Shown piece by piece: positions 11,600 to 25,598 of a stretch of 64,000 bases of DNA. How positions within the stretch are numbered: position 1 is the first letter of the stretch; every line of letters begins with the position of its first letter. Position numbers and translations under genes: made by a program. Under the pieces are notes generated by a model. The model was not told the origin of the DNA. It saw nothing but the letters and a program-made list of their open reading frames with translations, and did not search any database. Origin of the DNA: Seriola aureovittata (taxonomy: Eukaryota > Chordata > Actinopteri > Carangiformes > Carangidae); contig NC_079368.1 in the NCBI RefSeq assembly GCF_021018895.1, forward strand, positions 7,314,001-7,378,000. Direction: 5' to 3'.

Positions 11600-13792
11600 A
11601 TGCGCTGCCATCTTCTGGAGTAAATGGTTCCTGGCATCGGAAACTAGATCAGTTGCGTTCGCCATAACGTTTAAGTTTATTTAGTGTATTTGTCATTGTA
11701 ACTGTACAAAATACGGTTGATATTAAATATATAAAGATATTGAATAACAATATTCCCTTCCTTGCCATAAATATTAATCATCTATAAACAAAGATCACTC
11801 CATATCCAATTATATTTTATAAATGTAGAGTATCAATTAAATGTTAGTAATTTAAATAGAATAGAATGGAAACACACTTATACAATATTCATGATCCTAA
11901 TTTTAGTTGCATAGATTTCCCATTCAAACTACTAGACAATAACCTCCCTCCATACCATGTCATATGCTTTCTGCACATCATAAAACACTGCAGCCTTGTC
12001 TCTTTATTCATTGCTCTCCATTCTCTGAAAACGGGGTCCATAATTCCATTACTGAAATACTACTACCACGTGGGACAAGAGACCTTCGGCATCTGTCATG
12101 ATATTTCTGCATATCTACAAACCTGACAAATACAAAGTTCTGGTTCACGACGTAAGTAAGCCCCTTGCTTAATAGAATATAAAACAATGTAACTCATATA
12201 AATCTTTCCTTTTTACAGACAGTCATATTCAGTTTATGTTGACACGAAGTCGGAGATGTGTTAAATGAGTTGTAGTCATGTTTGTTGTGTCATTCAACTG
12301 TGACTTGACAACTGTTGCTAATATTTTATGCTCCCTTTTTTTTTTTTTTTTTTACATAAATGGAGTTGGAAAAATATTGCATAGACCAATCTGTGTGTGA
12401 GGTGCTGCTGAGTTTCTCTTTTTCATGCATTGTCCAATCAGTGGTCATTTTGAAGTGTTGCAATTTCTTTAGATTATAATTAGCTTTCATTGTTATAGAC
12501 AGCCTTTTGTCTACCACAGGCTGTGTTAAAATTGCCAGCAGCTACAAAATGCTGAATATCTCAATAGTATGTGTTCTTTCTCTATTATGGCATCAATAGT
12601 TATTAGTGAACTAAAATTGGAGCATCTTATTAAACACCCACGAAAGGCTTTTTGCTATAGCAAAGGTCATCCAGGAGAGGGCAGTAGAGACATAGGCAGG
12701 GAAACAGGTCTGTGTCTGCCAGTTCTCAGGAAGTTGTAGTATTTTAGTCAATGAGGAGAATAGTTTCATGAGCAGGACAGTGTTTATTGACAACAGAGTA
12801 TCAGACAACATTGTTTGATACTTTGCAAGTAAGCCATACTTTGCATACTTTGTAGGCAAAATTACTGAACATTGCAAACACATGAAAAGCAGCACCGGTG
12901 TTTCAAGGTTTAGTACACTTTGCAAGCCCCTGCAGACCTCCTGTGCATGCACACAGTTTTAAAACATCACAGTTGCAATTAGAAGATAACTAATGTTAGC
13001 TGCTGAGATCTATATTCATACCTAGTTAAGCTGCCTCTGAAAAGCACAACGTCCAAAATCAGTGGGGTATGGAGTTGCATTGTAGATTAGCAAAAAGCTC
13101 TAAGCCTTGAGAGCTGCTATGGTGATAACAAAAGCTTTTTCATTCATTCTCTTGTGGCCCGAATCAAATCAGCAAAGTCTGACCTCTTCACCCAAATAGT
13201 AGGATGCTGACATTACACATTTTCATTGTGGGAATTTGAACCAGGAGGACTGCTTTTAAAACATAAAAAACTTCACTGAAGCCACACTATACTTATACTG
13301 AGAGAAGTATTCAAACCCAAGGTGCCATATTCGTGCAGATGCACCACCACATCATATTGACATGTTGTAGATGTGTGTATCATTTTATACACGTTTCCCC
13401 AAAATTCTTTCTGACATATTTGATACAGTATATTTGAAAATATTTTAGATTTTGTAATGATGCATTTAACCAGTTGGTCTGGCAGGGTTTAAGAGTTTTA
13501 AATAGTATCACTAAACAGGGACTTTGTTTTGTGAAACTGCTCTATATGATAATATAGAGATATGACAACGAGGCTAAAGTGAAAATCGTATGGAGTGTTT
13601 CTTTTTTTTATGCCTCTGACTATCAAATAACAAAAATAGTATTTTCTGAATAGAAAAGTAAACATTTTCAGAGGTCAGTCAGTCATACTGCTTAATATAC
13701 CCCCCCCCCCCCCCCAAAACTGTTTTCACTACTGACCAGCTTGGAGAAGGTGTGTGATCTTGCACCAGCTTTCCAACCACAGATGCTGCCAA
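11600..13792. other. intergenic region between atp5me and kcnv2
   Basis: AT-rich DNA with a poly(T) run at about 12336-12353 and a poly(C) run at about 13700-13715. No gene is supported; the open frames here are short and without domains. Confidence 0.5.
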
Positions 13793-13798
13793 TTTATT
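13793..13798 (-). terminator. poly(A) signal of kcnv2
   Basis: AATAAA on the gene strand, about 150 nt after the kcnv2 stop codon. Other downstream hexamers may also be used. Confidence 0.4.
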
Positions 13799-13943
13799 GG
13801 AATACACAGCCAGATGTGCCACTACTGGGGAAATAACCCTCATCTTTTGTTCGTGTTACACCTGTTTGTCCCCATCACATACAATTTTTTCCACAGTTTT
13901 ACAGTCAATCATATATTTCTTTTTTTAAAAAGTACATAAGAAA

Positions 13944-16900
13944 TCAGTGTGCGTGACAATGGCGTGGTGCAAAGCAGTGGTTGAGCTTTTTTGCTGTCCT
14001 CTTGGCAAATCTGATCCTCCCTCGTTTATTCAGGGAGGCTGTGTACTGATTGGACTTGAGTTTAGAGTAATAGTCTGAGAACTTGTTGAAGAGGATGGAT
14101 ATGGGCAGGCCGTTGAGGATAATTCCAAAAGCGATGCAGATGAAAGCAAAAAGACGACCCAGTATGGTCTCTGGGTAGACGTCTCCGTAGCCCACGGTGG
14201 AGATGCTGACCTGCAGGGGAGAGGGGAGAGCAGTCAGTGTTGATGGAGAAACAGGAATCACAAACCTAACCAGCACACAGGTTCAGTCAGTCTCCTGGTT
14301 AGTAGACCTTCACTGACCCATGTTATCATTTTGCCAGTAAATTGGGGCATTTCACAGTTTCCCTGTGTGAGACAGCAAAGTGAGCAGTAGTAGAAAACAA
14401 AGGAGTATTGGATCCAAACTGTAAGCCTGGTGAATATATTATCATAAAGACAGCCCCAGTTATTCTGTTCCTAATCCAGTGACACAGGTGAGTATAAATG
14501 AGTATAAACAGTTAAACCAGAATGAACAGAACACACTGTAACAATGTAAGTATCAACCAATCATAAGTCTGGAGCCCCTCTCACTGTAAACACTGTTAAC
14601 ACAGGAAAAAGCATACACTGATTTGACCAGAGTATGCAGACTATAAAACCCCAGTACAGCTTGCTAATTATGGTGTGTTATATCATAATGGATTTACTTC
14701 TACCAGTTGGGGAAGAATTCTCTAAGCTTCTGTATCGCCCTACTTTGTGCTGTAAATTGTCTGTAGTCAAAGTAATAAAAAGCTAAGCAAAACCAACTAT
14801 AGGTTGCTGATGGTTAATTTAATGCTCACATAATTATACTTCCACCAAAAATATTCAATTGCCCATTAAAATATTTTAAATTATAGATATAGATCACAAT
14901 TTTATCCTGTTATAGCAATAATATATAGACAGTCACCACTGTGTGGTCATTAGCCCACGCTACAGTCTTTGGAAAAAGTGGTAGGGCTGTTAAATTGCCC
15001 ACTCAGGTTTCCTGCTTCTTCTTCTTCTTGCTGATAGTCCAACAGTCTGGCTGTATTGTGTGAATTTATTCAGGGTGTATCTGACTTACAGTGAGAAGAT
15101 GGACATGCTAACAGACTGCAGCAAACCTGACCCAGAAGTGGGTGTTCCAGGGACTCAAAGACGACACACAATTCTTTTCCCTCTGTTCATGCAAATACAG
15201 CAGGAGTCACTGGCAGTGAGTAGTGCTTAAAGTAACCTTTACCATAACCATTACTATGATTACAAGGATTATCGTTTCCTTCCCCAGGATTAGAGTTAAG
15301 ATTGTACCACTTGGTCAAAGAGGGAGGACAATGATCTGATAATGGGTGTGTTCATGGCAACAGGCAGAATCAAAAGTTTGTGTTAGCTGTTTAACTCATA
15401 TAAAGACATACAGACATTAACCAGGTTATTCCACCTTTCTTGCCAAGATTGAATCAGTAAAAATACTGTGCGTGATAAAAATACAATCTGTAGTTTGAAT
15501 CTTTCCGTTGACCACGCAAGTCACACATACCAAAGCACGAGGAGACTCACCCTGGAGTAGAGCTGACCTCATTGTGTTTGGTAAGCCAAGTGGTGTTGGA
15601 GTGTAATCTAATAACATTACACAGTTAACACACCATTCAGGGACTATCTCAGCATTAAAGTAATTGAAGGACAGGGCACTTCATTATACTTAATTAAATA
15701 GGTTACTTTGGTTTGTTACTTGGGTAAGTGATCTATACAACATTTCTAATTTTAAGACTTGTATGTTTTTTTTAATATCTCACATTCTGTTTATTCTGTC
15801 TTTAGGATTGCTGTGTCTTCCCTCTGTGTTGTCACTTTAGATTATATTCTCCAGGTCTTTTACACTACTACGTTTTACGAAGATTTACTTACAGCTGCCC
15901 ACCACCACGCATGAGGGATGCTGGTAAAGTTTGTTTGCGGCATGTCATGCTCCACGGTATAAACCATGGCAGAGAAGCTGAAGATGCCCATGGCGATGAA
16001 GAGGAAGAGGCAGCCCACTTGCTGGTAGCACTGACGCAAAGTGAAGCCAAAAGCCCGCAGACCTGTGGAGTGTCGAGCCAGCTTCAAGATACGAAAGATT
16101 CGCATCAGTCTCATGATCCTCAACACTTGCCCCAGCTTTCCCACCTGCCCCACCGCCTGCATGTCAGCCTCGTGCTTCATGTAGTTTTCCTCATTGTCAA
16201 AGAACTCTAGGATGGCCTGCAGATACTGAGGCAGGATGGCGATCAGGTCCACGGTGTTGAGCACACTCCTGCTGAAGGATTTGATGTCAGGAGTGGACAC
16301 CAGACGGAGCAGGTACTCCATGGTGAAGAAGGCGATGCACATTGACTCCACGTATTCCCAGTATGTCTTGCCACTGAGCTGACCTGTGGGAGTTCTGTAT
16401 TGCATCTCCTCCACCGTGTTGAGAGTCATGGCCACCAGGGAGATCAGGACAAACAGACTGGAGGCCACAGCCATCAACTTGGCCTTAACAGACGAAAACG
16501 GCTTCTCCATCAGGTTCCAGATAGCTCGGCGCTTGTGGCCCATGAACATGTCATGAAAGAGCTCCTCATTCTCCTCGATCTCCACCTCGGCCTCCAGCTC
16601 CCTCTGGATCTTCAGCTGGTCATTCAGCTCATCCTGCCTCTCCTCAAAGGAGATGCGGCAACAGCGGTGGGTGTTCTTGATCCTCACGCCCCAGTAGTTG
16701 ATTTCCTCCAGGAAGTTGCGAGGACACAATTCATCCTTGATCCACAGCACCCCAGTCCTGTAGAAGTTGAAGATGCTGTGGAAGACATCTGGGTCCCTGT
16801 CAAAGAAGTACTCGTTGTTGGTCACAGTGTAGTCGTCACACAGGTCCAGCTTCATGTTGTGGTCAGTGTAAGTGGCCAGTCTTCCTATTCTGGTTTTGGG

Positions 16901-17227
16901 GTATTTGGCAGCCATCTTGTAGGCTATCTGATAGGGCTTCCCCCCTACATTGATATTGATCATGTAATTTCTCTTTGAGGGTGAGGGCTGCTTGGAGAAG
17001 CTGTAGGGAGTACTGTCATCTTCTTCATCCTCATACTCAGCGTAAATGTCGTAGATGTCTCTGCTCAGCTCCTGCATGGAGTTCCATGTCTTCACGCAGC
17101 TTTCCTTGGCTAGTGGGTAAACAATCTCAGAGGGTCTTCGATTAATATCCGAATCAGTGACTTTGTAGTTGGGGAAGAGACTCTGTCTCCTGTTCCACAA
17201 GTTGGCCACCTTGCTGGTGCTCCCCAT
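13944..17227 (-). CDS. kcnv2: voltage-gated potassium channel modifier subunit Kv8.2
   Basis: Two coding exons, 15893-17227 and 13944-14210, give 533 residues (human about 545). Kv8.2 is a silent subunit that forms heteromers with Kv2.1 and shapes the photoreceptor inner-segment current. The acidic N terminus (EYEDEEDD, about 64-71) leads into a T1 tetramerisation domain (about 89-190, with [13 protein letters not shown] and [19 protein letters not shown]). S1 is near 250-272. S4 has spaced arginines in [19 protein letters not shown] (369-387). The filter TVGYGD is at 450-455. S6 has PIS at 481-483 in place of the PVP hinge, as expected of modifier subunits. The single intron cuts the pore loop just before [15 protein letters not shown] and VSIS join in frame. 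The start at 17227 gives the only long N terminus in frame. Confidence 0.95.
14211..15892 (-). other. intron of kcnv2
   Basis: A 1.7-kb intron with donor gtaagt and acceptor ctgcag on the gene strand. Apart from a short CTT run near 15020 I see no feature in it. Confidence 0.85.
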
Positions 17228-20200
17228 GTCGATCCCCCCAGACTACACAGCAGACAGAGCGCTCAGACCAGCCAGCATTACTTCTGTCTAATACCCCCTT
17301 CACCTAAGCATGGAGGACAGGAGCAGGATGCCTCATGGCCCCATTAATGTTGCTGACTGAGAGGATCCGCGTGCTTACAGGACATCTAAATACCATTATC
17401 CCCTGCTGAGCTGCCTGGCTGACATGACGTTGGCTGCGTGGCATATCTCACAAATGCCCCTCAGGAATTCACCCACTTTTAGCCTATAAATATTTTATGA
17501 TTTGAATTTATAGTGCTAACATCTGATTTGAGTAATTTAAAGATATAAGTTACAACTCAACTGTTGTTGTGCATTCATTTATGAATGCATAGGCAATGTG
17601 TCTTGCATTAATCTTTTTGAAATCCCTACAGATTACTCAAGGAACTCATATTGGAAGGCTATGATTGGAAAATACCATTGTGTGTGTTTTTAGTTACTTT
17701 CACGTTGCTTGTGGGAAAACTACAAGACTATGTGACCATTTCTTTCTATATTTATTACAAAATACGTTACAAATTTTTATTATAGTAAAAGTCTTTTAAG
17801 AATTGACTATAAATTGTTTATGTGGGTTGTTATTTATGTACTGCTTTAGGACTCCTGCACTGAAGGGGAACAAAGGAAGGCTGGTGGATACATTAAAGAG
17901 GATAAGGGCTTTAAGCATTAGCCTACTTCCTAATTGGGAGGGGTGCAGGATTCTTTGGACATGAGGTGTGTCTTGGAAATAATCTTTTGTTTTTATATTA
18001 AACCTATAGAGAGAAATCTGCTGGAAGGCTGTGACATGCTATAACACATTACCTTAACTAAGAGATAGCAGTGGTTAAACCAGATGAGATTTCTACTCAG
18101 AAGAAGTCCAGTATCTAACATAACAATGCAATTGCAATTGAATCCTCTTATTGGATACCAGATCACTGTCCTGCTGATTAACACCTGACCAGAGATGAAG
18201 TTCTGCATAGCTGCTGTTTGATGACATGATGGACAGTTTATTTTTTTATTTATTTGTAGTTTATTAACCTTTATTTACCTCTCTGATGCCAACTAGTTGC
18301 TGACTAGTTAAAACAATTAAGGATTTAAGTTGTTAAAGCAGTGACATTTAAATAGAGCTACCAGACTTAGGCTAGGCTTGTTAGTGTAGTGTGTCAAAAG
18401 AACTAAAGGTGAGCTGGATTTGTCATGATAACCACAGGGTCATACTGGGAAGAAGAGGCCAAAATGAAAAATGGAACTGTTAACACTTTTGGTATATGAT
18501 ATGATATACTGTATGATATACAGTATTTGAAAAACGTCATGGCTACTGATGCGAAGTACTCCACAATGAAGCTATGTAACTTTTAAAAGAGGAAATAACA
18601 CAATCTTCTTCTTAGAAAATAAAAGTTGAATTCCTAAACAATGAAATGCACCTTTACTCAAATCAGTAGTCTCAAGGATTTTGCTGCTACAGCCTTACCT
18701 GGTCAGGTATGACTGGTTGTGTGACAGCCTCAGTTGGATGTCTTTATGACTCAGTGGTTTTATTACTAAAGATAAACAAGCAACTGACTGAAGAACATAT
18801 ATTGAAGGGAGATTTGATCCTATGATTGCTGCTTGCCGCCATCTTATATGGTATTCACCCTGGCAGAAACAAGTACATTTTCATTCTGAGTCAAAAGCTT
18901 TTCCATATTGATCCAGTAACAGCCAAGGAAGCAGTACTTTGTAAAGCAAGCACCAATGTATATCTCCATACTTGCACTTCACTGGGATTAATATCATCTG
19001 CTCTCAAAGTCTATGGTTGTCCACAAGATTTACGGATCAAATTTAGTAAATTCCGTTCAAAGCTGCTTAGTAAGACAAGAATGAGGGTTATAATCCTTCC
19101 TGTAGGTTTATAAAGCCCCCTGTCATATATGTTCTCTGTTATTTACAGCTAAACACAGTTTGCTCTGTAACAATAACTGGCAGTGTTTAACCTGACCTTT
19201 GCTCATGTGATTACAGGGTCTGCTCTAAATAAGGAGACACTGGGCATCCTTATGTTTTTTTTTCAGCTAGACTTATTTTCCTAAAAACAATGCCAACATT
19301 TTCAAAATTGCAACAGCAAATTTCACAACAGTTTACACACCACAAAGACACAAAATTGTGTATACTTTTTTGACCATAAAGGCACAATGAGGTTAAACAT
19401 GGAAAATCTGACTTTTGTGAATGCCAAGATTATTGGTGACACATGAGTCTTGTGATAGGAGTTGTTTGCACCCATTAATTAAAGAGCTGCTGGGTTTGAC
19501 AGCACATGTCATTGTGAGTAAGATTGGCCTTAAAAATATTATCTGTTTAAATGTGTGATACTTTGTTACTAATAGCATTCAAGAGAAGCAGCAAGACTTG
19601 CTTATCTGAGAATAGGGTAAACTGCTCATAGCTATATTTTTGGTAAACATGTGTCATGGCAGCATTTAGTATGAAATGAGTGGAAAGTTATTTCTTGTAA
19701 TGCACAAATGAATCCAGCAGATGGTGGTATCACAGTCAGTGAGAGGCAAACCAAACCTGTCACAAGTGAAGCCGACCAAGAGATTCAGTCCTGTTTTCTT
19801 CTTTTCACGTCTATTATTTTTATTTTTATTTTTTAATTTATTGCTTTTGAGAATAAAACAGACTTATAAAACATTATCTTAGGGTTATAATGGTGAAAAA
19901 CAATAGAAATTTACAGTATACTGTTTCATTTTAATAAATTAATATATATTACATTTACATATTACATATCTTTTGTTATTCCACTGTATTGCCTATCATT
20001 TTCCATCTCAATATTAATTTGTTTTCTGTTAAACTAAATGAAATCTAAGTCACAGAGCAGCAGCTTGAGCTCTGATTGGCCAGCTGGTATCTGTTGGTTG
20101 GACACCTGTGTGTCAGAGCTGATTAATGTTATTAATTACACCTGTGCTTTTGCTGCTTTGACATGTCAAAATGTCTGCAGTGAAAACCAACTACAAACAG

Positions 20201-21480
20201 CTTTGTTTTGATGTTCACAGATGGGTCTCTTTCCTGGAAATCTATTGAAATAAATAATGTATTGATGAGTTACTCTGTATCTGTATTTTTTTTACAAAAA
20301 TATGTATTGTGACTACATCATTCACATGTGTTTTTTGAGAATGTGTTTGAATTACAACATGAAAGTTTATTAACATCAAGGATGGAGGGACATGTCACAG
20401 CAGAAAATGCACAGGTATAATAAAATTAATTAAGACTGAATTCCATTTAGCTGCTTCAGTTTCAGGGTCCTGCTCAAGATCACAGTGTCACGGCTGACTG
20501 AGACCCTTATACACAGACGGACCAGAGACATCTACAGTGAGAAACAGCTTCTCTCTTTTGTCTGTGGGTCACATGCATCATTTGTGGCAGGGCACATGTT
20601 ATATTGATGATCTTATATTAAACATATAGAGAGAATTTTGATTTGTTGTGTTATCAAGGCCTTACAACAGCAGAAGATAAAGACCACAATATTTCCAGGG
20701 TTAAATAAGAATTTGTACTGCTCCCAATTATAAAAAGTAGGTGGGGACAATTTTTTATAATGTCTTATAGTCTGCCTGCTCTTACTTATGTGACATGTCA
20801 CTGTGTCACTGCAGTTTCTTAATCTTGGCCTTTTGTTTGCTACAAATTTTGGAAACACATTGCACATATTCTTAAGAGATTTTGATGCAAGTTCTAAAAA
20901 AAAAAAAGGTGTAAAACATTATTTTGAAATCCTATTCCAGTCCATTTGTGGGACTTTTTTTTCTTTTTCTTTTTTTGACATTATATCAAAGTGGACAAAG
21001 TGTTATCACATTCATATATTTTCAGGAGGTACATTACTGAACAAATGTTAACTTCTTATTGTACATTCTCACTAAAAACCACAGACACAGAGGTGTCGCT
21101 CTCCAGGCCTGGCAACTGTGGGAGCTGCGTCAAGTTACTTACACGAAAAATAAGACTATTCAATTGTGCCTAAAATAAAAGCGCCACATTCGTGTAATTC
21201 TCCAATACGATTATTACAAGACAAACTGAAGTGAACACGTATGAACCCGTAGAAAAAAAAAAAAAAAAGCTGACATTACTACATGACTAGCACCGAAGGG
21301 AAATGTATATCTTTTATTGCCTGTAGTATTCTTTTGTCTGTGTGAATGAGTGTTTCAGTATTTTTAGTAGGATAGGAGTATCGTCTATGTTTCTACACTC
21401 CTATTGAAGCAGTGACATGAAATGAATGATTTTGTAGATACAAATATGATTTTGTAAATTATAATTTAATGAAAGCCATT
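17228..21480. other. intergenic region between divergent kcnv2 and tmem150a
   Basis: About 4 kb of AT-rich sequence. It should contain the kcnv2 promoter just right of 17227, but I see no clear TATA box. Open frames of up to 95 codons (for example at 18826-19113) lack any recognisable feature. Confidence 0.5.
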
Positions 21481-21522
21481 CTCTCATGAAACTCTCGTGA
21501 AGTCTTATTTTGAAACGCATAA

Positions 21523-21623
21523 GCGGAAGTTATTTATGCGTCTAGCCTCATCTACTAAGAAAACGCTGTTTTTAAAGGGAAACCAAGGTTGTTGAGGTCT
21601 GTGGTGGGCATAGCAGGTTGAAG
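21523..21623 (+). promoter_or_regulatory. presumed promoter and 5' UTR exon of tmem150a
   Basis: An ETS-like GCGGAAGT at 21523-21530 is followed about 90 bp later by a good donor (gtaggt at 21624). The first coding exon is preceded by a pyrimidine-rich acceptor (tgtttcag, ending 25380), so an upstream untranslated exon is needed somewhere. A GCTAAC/GCTAGC-rich cluster lies just downstream (about 21717-21815). No TATA box is seen. The link to tmem150a is inference. Confidence 0.4.
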
Positions 21624-23301
21624 GTAGGTGTAAAATCATTGTCGTGTGCTGACTGTCCCGGTAGTGTCGGTGTTCTTGTCCTCTAAATGTCTCTTGTTTA
21701 GCAGCGTATCGCTTTGGTTAGCGGAAATCAAGATGCGGGCAAGTGTCAAGTCAAGACAAGTGGTAAAGTGCAAGCTAACTAGCTAGCTAGGATGAAGCTA
21801 ACAAGGCTAACGGTACCGTTATCAGGTTCACGAGAGCAGGCTGCCGAACTCAGGGATGCTGCTCCGTTTGTTTGGTAGTAGTAGTCGACTGTGGAGAAGT
21901 GAATAAATATAATGGGATGTTAATTAATATACATTGTCACAGTTGTATTAAGTCTTACAAGTGCAGTGGCTAATATTTCCTTTGAATGGCTGTGGGGGTG
22001 GGGGTGGTATGGCTCCCTGTACAGGTACATAAACACACTGACAGCTTTTCTTTTCATTAAGTCAGTATCCTGCGTTTTAGCTGCTCCTGAGAGCCTGGTT
22101 TAAAAATATTAAAAGACCTGTAAGAACAGGTGTAATGTAATGTAATGTATACCTTACTGTCTAACACATGCAGCCTGTTTGAACTTTTCATCCTTTGATC
22201 TGCTGCTCTCATTAAATGACAAGTTTATATTTTGTGCGTGGTTGTCACTGTGAGATTGAAGTTTAATTTATTTTAATTAAAAACAACGGTAGATAAAAAT
22301 ACTTCTTGTATGTCATGTCATCTGGCCCTTGCAGCAGTTTGAATAGAAACAGCATTTATCATTTAGAGCACAGCACATTTAGAGAACAGCACTACGCCTT
22401 TTGAAAAATATAACTGATATATTAATTGGTAAATTTCAGTTTTTCTCAAAGGTATAAATCGTATAATGTACTCCGGTTCAGAGTGATTACTCCCACGGGC
22501 AGAAAAATATCCTTAGGTCACCATCTTACCCTGACATTTCCAACCTTAGTGTAGAAACAAACAATGAACACTGTAACAATGCACATTACAGCCCACATTT
22601 TTTTTTATTGTAATATAATTCTGAGGGGACCTTTCATTGATTTGTAAGCTTCACTGTCTGGTGTGAACATTGTAAAGTAGGCACTATGTTTAGTGAATAT
22701 TTTTGCCTTTTCTTAAAACAGTGTGTATGACAGCACTCCTAAAGCCTTTATAAAACTGCTGACTGTGTACATTCAGAAAAAGAAAGGACAGTCATGTTTG
22801 CCAAACCATATGAAGAAACGCCTATACTTGAATTTTGAGTGTGCGAGAGGAATATGAATGTATGCTTATGCAGATATAGTGTCTGTTTATTTATGGAAAT
22901 AACGTGAGAAAACAACACACTTTAAACAAAGGAAATGGTGTGGAAAGAACAAATATACCAATAATGTAACAGTTTTGACTTTTTACTTCTTTTACTAGTT
23001 ACATGTGATGGTATATGGTGTAGCAGTGAATAAACCTGGCAAAAAATTACAAATTTTGATTTGCTTATTTGTTTCTAATATACTCTTACCTTAATGGTGA
23101 ACCAAAAACAAAGCGAATTGAATACCCACTAACTGATTCTTTTGATAAATGTGAAAGTCAGTGGATATTTCATCTTGGCTGAAGGTTTTATTTTGGAAAT
23201 AAACCCACAGTTACCAGAGCAACCTGTAAAGACCCTATCAAACTTATTTACCTGTTTCAGAGAAAAGTGAATGGAGAAGACAAAAGGCTAGCAGGATACT
23301 C

Positions 23302-23323
23302 AAAAAAAAAAAAAAAAAAAAAA
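23302..23323 (+). repeat. poly(A) run
   Basis: About 22 consecutive A residues within the presumed first intron of tmem150a. It could be an old retrotransposon tail, but no element body is recognisable before it. Confidence 0.7.
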
Positions 23324-23829
23324 ACTGATTAACAAATGCTATTGACCTGCTGTCAAATGTGATGCTGAGAGCAAATGTCTGTATGCTCACTTGCTCACTT
23401 GTTTAATGATGTCCATGCAGATGGAGGAGCTTGTGTGACAGATGGGGGGTGGTCTTTGGGGCGGGTGAGTCATTGTCTTCTGGTGTATGGGTGTGTCAAT
23501 AATAGGCATTCTGTCTGTGAACAATTTACTTTAACCTTTTAACCACGCCAGACTCTTCACTTAAAAACCCATGTGTACTTCCTATGAAGCAATAATCTAT
23601 TGGTTCAGTTGGTGGAAATGGAAAGAAACCAGTCACATGGGTTTAATCAATTTCATATGAAAGCAATGGGAGCAAACATAGAAATGCCAAACTGGGTTGA
23701 AAGTACACTGTCAGCCTGTGGGCGGTCTCACTATAAATTATGGGAGAGTCCTAAAGATATTCAGTTTGCAATCATAGAAGACTCAGTAAACCAGAAAATA
23801 CCCATTTTGAGAAGCTGGAAGCAAAGAAT

Positions 23830-23905
23830 CAAAACGATTAATAGATTATCAAAATTAATTTTTGCTCAGCTAATTAATCTACTAATTGCTGCAGCTCTCT
23901 AAAAT
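23830..23905 (+). repeat. dispersed ATTAAT-rich repeat, end fragment
   Basis: The end resembles the terminus of a repeat common in percomorph genomes that closes with rotations of attaat and then tgcagctct. Other pieces lie near 43690, 50445, 52930 and 56380 in this window. The class is not certain; it behaves like a non-autonomous DNA element. Confidence 0.45.
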
Positions 23906-25380
23906 CTGTACTCAAATTTAGAGGTGAAACATAATGTGTAAGAGAAAAAGGGGAAGTTTATCAGGATGCACTTTTGACCTCTGGTTTTGCAGAAACAAGT
24001 CACTTCTCACTGTCTGTATAGTAATAGATATATACTTTTTAAACAATGGCATAGGATGTTTATGGCATCATATAACCCACCTTATACCCTGTCACTAAGT
24101 GATTGATTACTGATTTTAAAACATCTTTTTCATAACACTATGGCATACAGTATAATAATAAAGTATAAACAATCAAGTCATAAAATTTTTGTTAAAAATA
24201 ATTTCTAACATTGCCTTATTTGTGAGTTTGACCTTTCTTTGGGAACAAGAGCTATTTCCTATTAGGATTTGTGTAGGAGAAGTTCATCTTAGCTCACTGT
24301 ATATCCCCCCCAGGCAAAGGACACACTTGTAACTGTACACTGTGTAAAATGATACAGCCTGTGTTGTCCCATGCTTCCTCCACCACTGAGCTGACCTTAG
24401 CCGAGTCCTCATTCTCACAAGGGTACACTCTGCCCTGGCAGTACCTTTTACAGCTTCATGTTGCTGTTCATTTCTCCTCAATAGGTGCTTCTTTTTCTGT
24501 CTCACTGTTCTTGTGTAATCAGTGTGGGTGTCATTTAGGGAAAAGTTATCATAAAACATGGACATTGTTAAAGGGTAGCAGTCGAGCAGGTGTACAAAAA
24601 CATGTATCTTTTATTTCTCTGCCATTTTGTTTGGGGTCATATTTCAGATTTTATGGTTTGTTAACTTAACAGTTAAGTTTGATTGCAAAATGTGTTTCAG
24701 TATTTACAGTAAACAGCAAGTGCTTCTCTCTCTCTCTTTTGCACTGATGTTTAACAATGATAGAGGGAGAAGTTCATTCAAGAAGAGGCTAAGATCCCAG
24801 TCTGTCCTCACAGAGCGGTGACGCATCAAATGTGTCCTACAGTTTCTGTGTTGTGTCCACCACCATTCGCCCTGGTTGTTATCAGCAGCCTTAAGTCTGT
24901 TTTAACTGGCATGTGTTCAATAGTTTGCAGTTTTTGTTACTTGAGACATATTAGCAATTTGTATTACAAGCTCATGAGAAGACTGTTTGATCAGATTCAC
25001 AGTGATGTGAAAATGTATGACTACTTTGTGCTGTTCACCTCTCTACAATGTTCTCAGGAGTACAACATAGAAGTTACTTCCTGTCAGCATGTCAGCTGGC
25101 TTTCAACTGTAGTCTTTGCGGTGTCTTAAAGAACAACTTTAACAGAAGATCTAAGTTGGTCTTTGTTGCACTTATAAAGCCTGCGTAGACTCAAATGTAA
25201 CACAGCTGCGATACATGTTGCATTTTGAGTGAGATGTAGATTGAGGAAACGCTCACAAAACTGTAAATCACACGGCATCACAAAGTAACTCGCAGGGGAT
25301 CACACATTCACGATCACAGTGCAATAATTTAGCTGACTGATTTTTCATATACTGAAAAAATGTTCCTTCTCTTGTTTCAG

Positions 25381-25598
25381 GTTGCTGCTGGTTGCAGGGC
25401 CCTGTGGAGCAGAAGAGCTGTGCCATTCCCCCTTTTGTCCTCTCATGCCCCCTCCCCGTCCCCGTGTGTTCCCCTGTGTGTAAGTGACCCCACACCCCCA
25501 CCCGCCCCCCACCTGATCCCTTCTGTTGTGTCGCCACTCCAGCCCGAAGCCCCCCTCTCACCCCATGCTTGGGACAAAGCCAGCTCACTGCCAGCCCA
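25381..25598 (+). other. 5' UTR part of tmem150a exon
   Basis: A strong acceptor (ttgtttcag) ends at 25380 and the start codon is at 25599, so this is the untranslated front of the first coding exon. It is rich in C and in CCCC runs, unlike its surroundings, and includes upstream ATGs that could dampen translation. Confidence 0.5.

Noticed and set aside
16400..16978. Open frame of 192 codons on the + strand inside kcnv2 exon 1
   Set aside because: It is the exact antisense of a clearly coding exon; its His/Leu/Val-rich composition is what the reverse of Kv codons gives, with no domain and no splice context.
18826..19113. 95-codon open frame between kcnv2 and tmem150a
   Set aside because: No recognisable motif, no splice partners, composition like the surrounding AT-rich DNA.
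23600..23902. 100-codon open frame in the presumed tmem150a intron
   Set aside because: Its end overlaps the ATTAAT-rich dispersed repeat; no protein features.
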